From Euryarchaeota archaeon UBA53 (GTDB lineage Archaea > Thermoplasmatota > Poseidoniia > Poseidoniales > Poseidoniaceae), in contig DAZU01000027.1 of the NCBI GenBank assembly GCA_002507425.1, positions 1 to 15,874 on the forward strand: a stretch of DNA of 15,874 nt, given 5' to 3'. The number at the start of each line of letters is the position of its first letter. The stretch's first letter is position 1. This document shows, one piece after another, positions 5,369 to 13,821 of the stretch. Under the pieces are notes generated by a model. The model was not told the DNA's origin and searched no databases. It saw nothing but the letters and a program-made list of their open reading frames with translations. Made by a program: the position numbers and the translations under genes.

Positions 5369-6337
5369 ATGGGCGACGAGTCCAAGCCGATAAACTCACA
5401 GCCCGAGGACCTATCTTGGGCAGAATTTGGCAAACTATCTTTCGCATATCTCAGAATCCCACTTGCGTTGTTAGTTGTTGAACTATTTTATTGGTTCATA
5501 ACCCAACCAACAAATACACTGGGACTAATTCAAGAATCTGAAGCATGGATTTGGTATCATTTGACTGAATTAATCTATGGAAGTGGTTCTGCAACTCTTG
5601 AGGAATACAATGGTTGGACGACACTAGTTACTCTTCGTCACGAAGACTTCTACTATGATCAAGTTCGGTTGTATGTATCCGATGAATGTGCAGGAGTTCA
5701 TGAAATGTTATTCATTAGTGTTCTAATTATGATGACAACAGGAGTTCCCCAAAGATTGAGAATTAAGAGTGCACTTGTGGCTTGTGGTATTGTATATGTT
5801 CTGAACATTATTAGATTAGTAGTTCTTTATCCGCTTGCTATACAGGGTTGCAATGCGAACCCAAACTTGCTTGGTTGTGAACAACCAATGCACGACTTCC
5901 ATACCTTTGTGTATGAATGGGGTTTCTTAATCGTCTTAGTAGTAATGTGGTTAATTTGGTTCAAGTGGGTTAATGCTGGACATAGGATTAAAAAAGAACA
6001 ATTTGAAAATAAGGAAAAGTGGAAATTTATTTACCGGATAGAATGGAAACCAATACACAAGGCTGCTTTGATAGCCTCTCTAGCCCTCATTTTGATTGCG
6101 GTAGTCGGTGTGTTGGCTGATGAAGCCGCCATGGATGCCAAAGAAACGAGGGATATGTGCGAAGGATTGATTTCCGATCCTGAAGCGTGTGGGGATGCAA
6201 ATGACAAGTGGGCACAGGAAATACAAACTGCATGGTCTCTTGCAACCCTTGGACTATTGGGCATTGCATCAACGGTGATTTCAATTGAGAAAGACCCTCT
6301 AGAAAGGCTCAAACGCAAAATTAGCGAAGAGGGATGA
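5369..6337 (+). CDS. Archaeosortase/exosortase-family transpeptidase
   Basis: The 322-residue polytopic membrane protein carries the proposed catalytic triad of the exosortase/archaeosortase family. C107 lies in SDECAGVHEML, R149 in NIIRLVVLY and H178 in HDFHTFVYEW, each at the edge of a hydrophobic helix as expected. These enzymes cleave C-terminal sorting signals of exported proteins near the membrane and attach them to lipid or glycan; characterised ArtA handles PGF-CTERM proteins. After the core (to about 200) there is a charged cytoplasmic stretch and an added module (about 230-322) with two more hydrophobic segments around 232-250 and 287-305, joined by a loop with C264 and C274. No substrate with a recognisable sorting tail is in the window. 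The stop touches the stop of the convergent helicase gene with no base between. Confidence 0.88.
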   Translation: MGDESKPINSQPEDLSWAEFGKLSFAYLRIPLALLVVELFYWFITQPTNTLGLIQESEAWIWYHLTELIYGSGSATLEEYNGWTTLVTLRHEDFYYDQVRLYVSDECAGVHEMLFISVLIMMTTGVPQRLRIKSALVACGIVYVLNIIRLVVLYPLAIQGCNANPNLLGCEQPMHDFHTFVYEWGFLIVLVVMWLIWFKWVNAGHRIKKEQFENKEKWKFIYRIEWKPIHKAALIASLALILIAVVGVLADEAAMDAKETRDMCEGLISDPEACGDANDKWAQEIQTAWSLATLGLLGIASTVISIEKDPLERLKRKISEEG

Positions 6338-7738
6338 TTAGATATTTACGACAGAGGCACTAATGTTTCGACTATTGAAAGCCTTTAGAGCAAGAGTTGC
6401 GTGCTTAGTGTGAATTTCTACAACAGTGTGTTTGTCTGAAATTGTGATATCGCCTACTGCTAATTCGTCACAATTAAGAGAACTCATTACCTGATTTAGT
6501 ATTTCATATTTTGAAAGAGAGGTAGTCTCTAATCTTACGGGAACCATACCAAAAACATCTGCTGCTTCACTATTGTCATCTTGCTTTTTCACTGGGTCTC
6601 TATCCACTCCGCTTGGGAGTTCGGGAGCTTCTACTTCGGTGACTTGGAGTGAGTGGGTTGCGATTATTTTGCTCAATTGTGGAACATCATCTCTACCAAC
6701 TAATACCCATGCCTCTCCTTTTCTACCGATTCTTCCTGTGCGCCCAATCCTGTGAACATAACTGTCTACATCATCAGGAACATCATAATTGATTACCATA
6801 GTTATTCCATCTACATCAATACCTCTGGCAGCAACATCTGTTGCTATTACGACGCTGGAATTTCCTTCTTTGAAATTCGAAATAATTCTTTCACGCTGGT
6901 TTTGTGACATATCTCCATGAAGGCCATCCACGCTAAATCTGTGTTTCTTTAGTCTTTGTACTAATAAGTCTACCATTCTTTTTGTATTTGTAAAAATTAT
7001 AGTTTGATCTTCTTTTTCCATCCCTACTAATAATCGACCTACAACCCATAACTTATTTGCTCGGCCCACCCTAACACTAAATTGTTCTATAGGAGGTATG
7101 TCGAGCTGTTCGGTATTTGTTAAAACAAAGTCAGGTTCTTTCATAAATTCATTTGCAGCATCAATTATCTCCTGCGGGAATGTTGCGGAAAATAGCAATG
7201 TTTGTGAGCGATTATTCATACGGTCAATTACCCACATAATATCTGGGAAAAATCCCATATCAAGCATTCTATCTGCTTCATCCAAAACAAAAAAATTAGG
7301 ATGCTCTAAACTAATGTGCTTGCGTTCTGTCATATCCATCACCCTGCCAGGAGTTCCGACGATGATGTCAACACCCGACTTTAGTTGTCGTGCTTGTTTT
7401 TCGATGTCAGTACCGCCATATACTGTGACAATAGCCAATCCATAATCACCTTGAATATTGTTTAATTCTTCTGCAACCTGATTGGCCAACTCTCTAGTTG
7501 GAGTTAGTATCAACGCCTGCAGTTGTCCTGTTGGTTCACATGCGTTTAGCGTAGGTAGTCCAAAAGCAGCGGTTTTCCCAGAACCTGTTCTTGCTTGCCC
7601 GATAACATCTCTTCCTTCCAATGCCAGTGGAATTGTCTCTTTCTGCACCTCTGTGCACAAGTCCCAACCTATATCGGACAAACCAGATAATAACTCTGAT
7701 TTGAGTTCAAAATTTTCAAATCTTGTTTTTGTGAACAT
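6338..7738 (-). CDS. DEAD-box ATP-dependent RNA helicase
   Basis: All core motifs of a DEAD-box helicase are present in the 466-residue product. These are an N-terminal Q-motif region (about 8-34), Walker A ARTGSGKT at 49-56, PTRELA at 80-85, TPGR at 129-132, DEAD at 153-156, SAT at 184-186, FTNT at 249-252, ARGIDV at 304-309 and HRIGRTGR at 329-336. Such enzymes unwind short RNA duplexes in ribosome assembly or RNA turnover, often in cold adaptation. After an acidic linker (about 365-395), residues 396-466 look like a DbpA-type RNA-binding domain, which in bacteria targets 23S rRNA. That last assignment is by pattern only. A GGTGAT lies very close to the ATG as a possible ribosome site. It is preceded on the same strand by the HEAT-protein operon with a 65-bp gap. 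Confidence 0.95.
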   Translation of the reverse strand: MFTKTRFENFELKSELLSGLSDIGWDLCTEVQKETIPLALEGRDVIGQARTGSGKTAAFGLPTLNACEPTGQLQALILTPTRELANQVAEELNNIQGDYGLAIVTVYGGTDIEKQARQLKSGVDIIVGTPGRVMDMTERKHISLEHPNFFVLDEADRMLDMGFFPDIMWVIDRMNNRSQTLLFSATFPQEIIDAANEFMKEPDFVLTNTEQLDIPPIEQFSVRVGRANKLWVVGRLLVGMEKEDQTIIFTNTKRMVDLLVQRLKKHRFSVDGLHGDMSQNQRERIISNFKEGNSSVVIATDVAARGIDVDGITMVINYDVPDDVDSYVHRIGRTGRIGRKGEAWVLVGRDDVPQLSKIIATHSLQVTEVEAPELPSGVDRDPVKKQDDNSEAADVFGMVPVRLETTSLSKYEILNQVMSSLNCDELAVGDITISDKHTVVEIHTKHATLALKAFNSRNISASVVNI

Positions 7739-7803
7739 TATATCACCATTCTACCCCTAGCCATATTGGGCCACCAGAGTAGTCAGTGACCCCCAAATCA
7801 ATA

Positions 7804-8070
7804 TTAGAAGTTCTCGCTATCCTTAGCCTCACGCTTTAGGTCACCCATCCAATACTTGAAAGCATTATTCCGGGTTAACGGTCTCTTCATCTGACGCACA
7901 TGCTCAAGTATGTATTGCCTAAATTTTAGTGACTTGTTTCGGTTGATTCCCTTTGGAGTTACCCCGTCCCACAAATCATTGAATTGTTGTTCCTTATCGT
8001 TGAATGCTTCTTCTGACATGGACATCATACCTTGAGCGATTCGGGCGACCGCCATTTCACTATTAACCAT
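7804..8070 (-). CDS. Small helical hypothetical protein coupled to the HEAT gene
   Basis: From the ATG at 8070 the product has 88 residues, charged and mostly helical, with no cysteine, membrane segment or signal peptide. A GTG at 8082 is an alternative start adding four residues. The ATG overlaps the last 8 bases of the HEAT-repeat gene, so the two are read from one transcript and probably translated in sequence. The C-terminal half has a basic stretch (HVRQMKRPLTRNNAFKYW) that could bind nucleic acid or a partner. I do not recognise a family. Its overlap with the HEAT gene makes a stable partnership with that scaffold the simplest guess. Confidence 0.65.
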   Translation of the reverse strand: MVNSEMAVARIAQGMMSMSEEAFNDKEQQFNDLWDGVTPKGINRNKSLKFRQYILEHVRQMKRPLTRNNAFKYWMGDLKREAKDSENF

Positions 8071-9262
8071 GTCGAGTATCACTTGCTGCAGGATCTTTGG
8101 ATGATATGTCCTCCAAGCCTACGGTTTTACCTTGAGACTCTGCTATTTCTCTATCGATTTCAGGAACTTTTGGTGCTGGGGCCAAAAAGGCATTTTTCTG
8201 TGCCTCAGTGCCTTCAATTTGGGCATCGAATGCCATTTGCTGTAATTCATTGCGCACCTTTTCATCCGTTTCTTCTCGAAGCAATGCGTTACAATGGTTA
8301 CGAAGAATATCATCTCCCATCAACCTAGGCAAAATTTTGACACATGCAAGCCTTACACTAGGATTGTTATGACTACAACCTGCGAGCACTAAGTCTCTAG
8401 CTCGTCCATGGTCAGTATCTAAAACTTCAACACATTTTATTGCTGATAGCATGACATTGGAATCCGAGTCTAGAATCGCTCTTTCAGCGAGGATTGTAGC
8501 TATTCTTTGTTCTCTATGTGCTAGGGGTGTAAGACATTTAGCAGCTTGCCTTCTTGTCTCGACATCCTCGTCTTCCAAAGCCCATCCGATTAAGTCCCAT
8601 GCAGCAGCACCTCCCTTGGCTAGGACCTTCTTTAGAAGGCCGGCAGCGCTTCGTCGTAGATACAGAGAGTCTTCTTGCAATAATTCATCTATATGGTCAC
8701 ATGCAACCTGAGGCCATGTTTGACATAGATCACCCAACCCTGAAAACGCAGCAATACTCCTCTGCTTCATCGGATGACGTAATTCAAAAGATAGAGTGCT
8801 TTCTGTCGCTGAGGGGAAAATTGGAACAACAGATTTCAGACATTCACTAGCTGCACGTCTTACTTCAGAATTCTTGTCATCCAAAAGGACTGACAAGTAA
8901 TCAAATAACTCGTCAGGACGAGTTTCTGCTACTCTTGGCAGTGCAAATAGTCCTGCAACTCGGATTTCAGGATCTTCGTCCATCAAACACTCCAAGAGAA
9001 TTCTATGACCTTTTATTGCTAGTGGACCGGAAAGAATAGACAATGCTTTAATCGCATCCAATCGAGTCATTTGGTAATCCTTTTCCATCCAACCGACCCT
9101 GTAGGATTCAAGTTCGCCAGTGGCAAGAGGTATTACTGCTTGTTGCGGTATTGCCATCCAAGGACCCTGTTTTACAGACCTTTTCCTAGACCTAGTTTTT
9201 GCAGGACCGACATTTATCGGGCGCCCTGTGCGAGGGTCGCGAGCAATATATTCCCTTGACAT
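8063..9262 (-). CDS. HEAT-repeat scaffold protein
   Basis: The 399-residue product is a soluble alpha-solenoid. After a basic N-terminus (about 1-35, with KTRSRKRSVK), residues about 65-340 hold repeated helix pairs of HEAT type. Typical repeat cores are DEDPEIRVAGLFAL, DKNSEVRRAASECL, DEDVETRRQAAKCL and HNNPSVRLACVKIL, spaced about 35-40 residues, with one less regular copy between. HEAT arrays bind proteins or nucleic acids and have no fixed enzymatic role. The C-terminal 60 residues are polar and probably disordered. The ATG at 9262 is the natural start. The gene overlaps the small helical gene downstream by 8 nt and diverges from the kelch-protein gene. Confidence 0.85.
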   Translation of the reverse strand: MSREYIARDPRTGRPINVGPAKTRSRKRSVKQGPWMAIPQQAVIPLATGELESYRVGWMEKDYQMTRLDAIKALSILSGPLAIKGHRILLECLMDEDPEIRVAGLFALPRVAETRPDELFDYLSVLLDDKNSEVRRAASECLKSVVPIFPSATESTLSFELRHPMKQRSIAAFSGLGDLCQTWPQVACDHIDELLQEDSLYLRRSAAGLLKKVLAKGGAAAWDLIGWALEDEDVETRRQAAKCLTPLAHREQRIATILAERAILDSDSNVMLSAIKCVEVLDTDHGRARDLVLAGCSHNNPSVRLACVKILPRLMGDDILRNHCNALLREETDEKVRNELQQMAFDAQIEGTEAQKNAFLAPAPKVPEIDREIAESQGKTVGLEDISSKDPAASDTRHG

Positions 9263-9265
9263 GAC

Positions 9266-9299
9266 GAGGGTCGGACATTAGTTTAGGAGATTAACCCTC
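9266..9299. promoter_or_regulatory. Inverted repeat in the HEAT/kelch divergent region
   Basis: GAGGGT at 9266-9271 is complementary to ACCCTC at 9294-9299, and a smaller pair AGGAG/CTCCT lies at 9285-9289 and 9297-9301. They sit in the 97-bp region between the starts of the HEAT gene (9262, minus) and the kelch gene (9360, plus). They may be operator sites or chance. A weak TATA-like AAATTATC lies about 29 nt before the kelch start. Confidence 0.2.
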
Positions 9300-9359
9300 C
9301 TCTTTTTTGTTTGATTGTGTTCACAAAATTATCAAACCATTTCGCAGGCTCGGCTAGGC

Positions 9360-12300
9360 ATGAGCAGACACGCAATCGCAGTTTTTACGATTGTTCTGCT
9401 AATTATAACACCATGGAGTTCCTCTGTTCAGGATCTAACTTCCGTTGATGTTTCAAATTCTTACTATGAGACTGATATTTTTAATCAGTCTGGTTTCTAC
9501 GAAGATGGAGTTTACACATCCAGTGATGGAGAAGTCCAAGTAAGTCGGCCAGACATACAATGGACGACTACGAATTTTGGATTAATTAGTTTGAGAACTG
9601 GAGCCTGTTCTGTTGCAATTGACTATCTTGAGGAGGTTTGGTTAATGGGTGGTCGAATGGATCCTAGTCCCACCCAATCTGGTGATGAGGAAGCTACAGG
9701 ACTAGTGGAAAAAATGGATAACGTGAATAAATCTTGGATGCCAGCGGAAACAAACATGCCGATACCTCAACAATATTGTGAAGCGGAGTTGGTTGGAAAT
9801 TCCATTTACATAATAGGGGATTGGAATAGAAATTCGAATCCTTATGAGTCTCCAGTCGGGAGAGTTCAGATTTACAATATAACAACAGATACTTGGAGTA
9901 ATGGCACCAGTATGCCAGAGAATAATGGTAGAGGCTTGGGATCTATGGCAAAAATAGGAACCAAATTATATTATGCAGGTGGGATAAGAAGTTCAACCGC
10001 TAACGATGCTACAAACAGAACTTATGAATACGATACAGAAAATAATTCATGGTTAAGGATGGCCGATATGAATCAGCCAAGAGCCTCATTTGAATTGGTT
10101 AATTTTCATGATAAATTGTATGCAATAGGAGGATTCCAAGGAAGCCAAACATGGAATAGACAAGCCCTAGATTATGTTGAAATGTATGATTCTGAAAACA
10201 ATACATGGACTAATTTGAGTTCATTACCAGTAGGGATGTTTGGCTGGGGTGGAACTGTCTTAAATGATGAAATTATTTTAGTTGGAGGATTCAACGGCGG
10301 ACCCAAGAAAACTGTATACCATTACAATCCTATTGAAAGCACGTGGAGACAAGATGCGAATTCAATTGTTACTGGAAACTTTGATCTAACTGTCGAAGAA
10401 ATCAACGGGAGTGTTGTTTGGGCATCAGGCGATAAGTCAAATTATGCTTACAACTCATGGGGACAAACACTTTCTTCTGATACCGAGTATCAGAATTATT
10501 CTTCATCCCACACAGGGATAATAACATCATCAGTAATAGATCTAAGGCCAAATCAATACTCCAAAGCCACTCCAGTTGAATTCGAACTGCAAGGCAACAA
10601 TACAGTTGGTGGAGAAATCGAATTCCAATTTCGCAGTGGCGCAGATTCAAACTCCTTGGGATTAAAACAATGGCGTGGAATTGATAGTACTGGAAATACT
10701 ACATATCCAATAGGCACAACTGATTTGGACCTTGTAGGATATGCAAATTTCATACAATATCGCATAATGATGAATGTCTATGATTTGGAGAACTGGGATG
10801 AGCCAGACCTTGACAGAATGATAATCAAGGCAGAGCATGCAGGTTTTCAAGGGGCAATTCCATCCGCCTTCCACCCAAGAGGAGATATAGTAACCATACA
10901 AACAACTCATGACATCCATTCAACAGGTTATTACAGCCTTGATTTTGCCCCGTGTACTAGTTCTGGAGCTGTAACAGGTTCTTGGTCGAGTATATACATA
11001 GACAATAATGACTTCAACCAATCCGATTCTCAAGGACTATTTTCTCATAATTTTGGAATAGTGAATTCAACAAATATCGGGGAAACAACGATTGATTGGT
11101 CAATTAGTTTTGGAGACTTAAACGGTGTGTCAAACCTTTGTATGAAAACTAGTTCAGTCGGATCTAAAATTACTGAATATCAATACCCTAATCCTATTCC
11201 AATAGACAATCGAATCGATGTTAGAATTACAGATTTGGGTGATTATAACAACGGAGACGCCATCATTGGTGGAGTTCCCATTAACGTTGGAATTGACTAT
11301 GGATACAACTTATCAGGCGACAAAATGTCCAGCGGGAATTTACAAGCGAGGCTCACATTTAGCATTAGAGAGGTTGACATTGCAGAAAATAATTTTTCAG
11401 GGTATCTAAATCAGACTACTCCGTGGAATGACCTAAACCTCACAGGTAATAACTCAATAATTTGGACATTGCCATCAAACATTACAGGGTCAGTAGACAT
11501 AAGCATGGAAGCAAGGAGTGATAATCCCCTTCAAATAACCTGTAACGATAATTCTTCCATGTTAGTTTTGGACAATAGGAAACCGGTTATCTTGCATAGT
11601 ATTCCCTCAAACGGGAGTTACATAGACAGTAGAGAGAGCAGACATATCTCAGTCCAAATTGGTGACAACACCGGGTTTTCCTATGAAAATTCGACAATGG
11701 TAATTTGGGTAGAAGGATTGGATGATGGTGCAATATCGGGCACAAAAGATAAAATTGCACAAGAACCGGAATTTCGAGAAATAAATTTTACACTTGAGCA
11801 TGAGGGTAATTTTTGGTGGTTCAATTCAACCCAACAAGATGATGTGAATAATGACCAAGAATTTGTTTTATTCAAGATCATTGGAACCGACAAAGTTGGG
11901 AATCAGATTATGGAAGATTACATATCATACCAAACCAGAAATCCAAGAAAGTCTGCTGTAGAGGGAATATACAATGTAGAACAATCGAGTTTATGGGAAG
12001 TAGCACAGAGTCTAAGTTTGGATTTTGAGGTAAGCGACGATAACGGTATATCTGATTTAATTTCAATGCAAATCGAGTTTGGAGGAGATTCCCAATTTGG
12101 ATTGAAATACTATGTAGCCGACTCAACATGTTCGGTACTTGATACACGAATTGATTCAGATAACACTCTATGTAGCCATCGCATTGAAAATCAAAACATA
12201 ATAATTTCTTTAGTTTTAGTTGCTAGTTGGGAAATTGATCCATCTATACTCGATGAAGGTAAACTGGATGTGATATTGGAGGACAGAGATGGCATAAGTG

Positions 12301-13817
12301 TAACACCATTCCAAAATTTGTGGACATATTCAAACCAATTCGACCTTTATGTTTCAAACGTAAGTGACAAAACAGGACCAATTGGTGGAAATATCTCAAA
12401 CACATCAATCCTGATGATTGGAGATGAAATTAGAATAACTGGAGATTTGATTTACTCAATTTCACAGAAGCCATATCAGGGATTGTTATCTATCAATTGG
12501 TGGGGTTCACTGCAAGGTGCAAATTGGTTTGGAGCTGGATTTGTTGATGTTGAAAATGGTATTATCAACACAACTATCGCGATGCCGAACACAGGCGGAA
12601 TAATTGATTTCAATGTATCTTTTATGAGTCCAATATCATCTATTGAGATAGGCATCTTAGAAATTCCAACATTCATAATCGACGACTCTGCTCCAATAAT
12701 TATGCCACCAGATATAACCGGTCATTCTCGCTATCATTTGGACAATTTTGAAATAAACGTCAAAATTGAAGAAAACGTTGCATGGACAGGGGATTTGACC
12801 TTATCTTGTCAAATCAAATCTACTGAAGTAGAGTGGGCACAATTGACAAATTCATCAGTACCAAAACAAGAATTCAGGGGTACGACGTTGTTCTCATTTG
12901 AATTCGATTTTTCAAATCAGGGTGATCCCTCTACACTTTCACCAGAAGCAGAAGTCTACTGTTGGGCATATGGAATAGACGATTCCGGATTTAATTTAAT
13001 CAATCCTTTAGCCACTAATCAAGATTCGCCATGGCTTTTGTTACCATTATCTAGTGTAGGGCCTAACATAGAATTAGTTGAAGTGAAAATAGACGGAAAT
13101 AGCGAACCAGGAAGCGACATACGCATCGAAATCTCTATTCAAAACACGGGAGAAAGCTTAGAGGATTCATTCAATGTTTCCGTTTATACAATCACAGGCG
13201 AAGATAGAACTTTGGCAAGCAGATATAACCAAGCAAAGATCTCTAATGGTCAAGGAATAACTAAAAGGATAATTGTAAATGTTCCAGAGGGTGATTGGTC
13301 CTTGCAAGTCGTGGTAGACGAAGAGCAGGATATTTGGGAGTTAAACGAAGATGACAATACATTCTCAAAGCAATTCTCGGGTGAAGAAGAATCAGGATTG
13401 TCAACCCTCGCTATCGTTGGTATCAGCATTTTAATAATTATTACCGCAATTGTCTTTTTGTTGAAGACTAAAGGCGGACGAGGAACGTCTATATTATCGA
13501 CAAAATCCAATGCAGAAGAATCGACAAATATTGTTGAAAATCCTATTAAGCCGAAGTCAAGAAAACCACTACGCGGACCTCCTCCTAAAAAAATCGATTC
13601 TTCCACAAATCAATTGAACACCGTAGGATTGGATACGGCCATTGAAAAACTGGGAAGTCTATCGCAAGGAGTTACCAATCCGATTAAGGTGAGTTCCTAC
13701 GAATATTTACCAGGAGGGGGGCAGTATGACTACTCAACAGGACAAACAATTTACGCAGGGAAAGATATCGGTAGATGGAAATTAGAAGATGATGGATCTT
13801 TTACAAAGTTGGAGTGA
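9360..13817 (+). CDS. Giant kelch/CARDB membrane-anchored surface protein
   Basis: From the ATG at 9360 the product has 1485 residues. Residues 1-24 are a signal peptide (basic start, then AVFTIVLLIITPWSSS). About 75-360 form a kelch beta-propeller with repeats such as LYYAGGIR, LYAIGGFQ and IILVGGFN, each paired with a downstream NNTW-like strand. A long beta-rich region of Ig-like modules with many N-x-S/T sites follows. A CARDB-like domain occupies about 1235-1340, a single transmembrane helix about 1348-1368, and a 117-residue cytoplasmic tail ends the chain. The tail has a basic, proline-rich stretch and ends in a Tyr/Gly/Trp motif (LPGGGQYDYSTG, IGRWKL). A TTG start at 9315 would put 15 polar residues before the signal and is less likely. 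Surface adhesion or sensing is plausible but not shown. The 3' end overlaps the following gene's region. Confidence 0.85.
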   Translation: MSRHAIAVFTIVLLIITPWSSSVQDLTSVDVSNSYYETDIFNQSGFYEDGVYTSSDGEVQVSRPDIQWTTTNFGLISLRTGACSVAIDYLEEVWLMGGRMDPSPTQSGDEEATGLVEKMDNVNKSWMPAETNMPIPQQYCEAELVGNSIYIIGDWNRNSNPYESPVGRVQIYNITTDTWSNGTSMPENNGRGLGSMAKIGTKLYYAGGIRSSTANDATNRTYEYDTENNSWLRMADMNQPRASFELVNFHDKLYAIGGFQGSQTWNRQALDYVEMYDSENNTWTNLSSLPVGMFGWGGTVLNDEIILVGGFNGGPKKTVYHYNPIESTWRQDANSIVTGNFDLTVEEINGSVVWASGDKSNYAYNSWGQTLSSDTEYQNYSSSHTGIITSSVIDLRPNQYSKATPVEFELQGNNTVGGEIEFQFRSGADSNSLGLKQWRGIDSTGNTTYPIGTTDLDLVGYANFIQYRIMMNVYDLENWDEPDLDRMIIKAEHAGFQGAIPSAFHPRGDIVTIQTTHDIHSTGYYSLDFAPCTSSGAVTGSWSSIYIDNNDFNQSDSQGLFSHNFGIVNSTNIGETTIDWSISFGDLNGVSNLCMKTSSVGSKITEYQYPNPIPIDNRIDVRITDLGDYNNGDAIIGGVPINVGIDYGYNLSGDKMSSGNLQARLTFSIREVDIAENNFSGYLNQTTPWNDLNLTGNNSIIWTLPSNITGSVDISMEARSDNPLQITCNDNSSMLVLDNRKPVILHSIPSNGSYIDSRESRHISVQIGDNTGFSYENSTMVIWVEGLDDGAISGTKDKIAQEPEFREINFTLEHEGNFWWFNSTQQDDVNNDQEFVLFKIIGTDKVGNQIMEDYISYQTRNPRKSAVEGIYNVEQSSLWEVAQSLSLDFEVSDDNGISDLISMQIEFGGDSQFGLKYYVADSTCSVLDTRIDSDNTLCSHRIENQNIIISLVLVASWEIDPSILDEGKLDVILEDRDGISVTPFQNLWTYSNQFDLYVSNVSDKTGPIGGNISNTSILMIGDEIRITGDLIYSISQKPYQGLLSINWWGSLQGANWFGAGFVDVENGIINTTIAMPNTGGIIDFNVSFMSPISSIEIGILEIPTFIIDDSAPIIMPPDITGHSRYHLDNFEINVKIEENVAWTGDLTLSCQIKSTEVEWAQLTNSSVPKQEFRGTTLFSFEFDFSNQGDPSTLSPEAEVYCWAYGIDDSGFNLINPLATNQDSPWLLLPLSSVGPNIELVEVKIDGNSEPGSDIRIEISIQNTGESLEDSFNVSVYTITGEDRTLASRYNQAKISNGQGITKRIIVNVPEGDWSLQVVVDEEQDIWELNEDDNTFSKQFSGEEESGLSTLAIVGISILIIITAIVFLLKTKGGRGTSILSTKSNAEESTNIVENPIKPKSRKPLRGPPPKKIDSSTNQLNTVGLDTAIEKLGSLSQGVTNPIKVSSYEYLPGGGQYDYSTGQTIYAGKDIGRWKLEDDGSFTKLE

Positions 13818-13821
13818 TAGC

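Noticed and set aside
8032..8850. Plus-strand frames opposite the HEAT gene
   Set aside because: They are antisense to a clear HEAT-repeat protein, with compositions typical of a shadow frame.
9315..9359. TTG at 9315 as start of the kelch protein
   Set aside because: It puts 15 polar residues before a clear signal peptide. The ATG at 9360 gives a standard N-region and hydrophobic core.
13690..13740. LPGGG near the kelch C-terminus as a sortase signal
   Set aside because: It lies about 80 residues after the membrane helix, on the cytoplasmic side, and is not followed by a helix and basic tail. It cannot be a normal sorting signal or a target of the archaeosortase.
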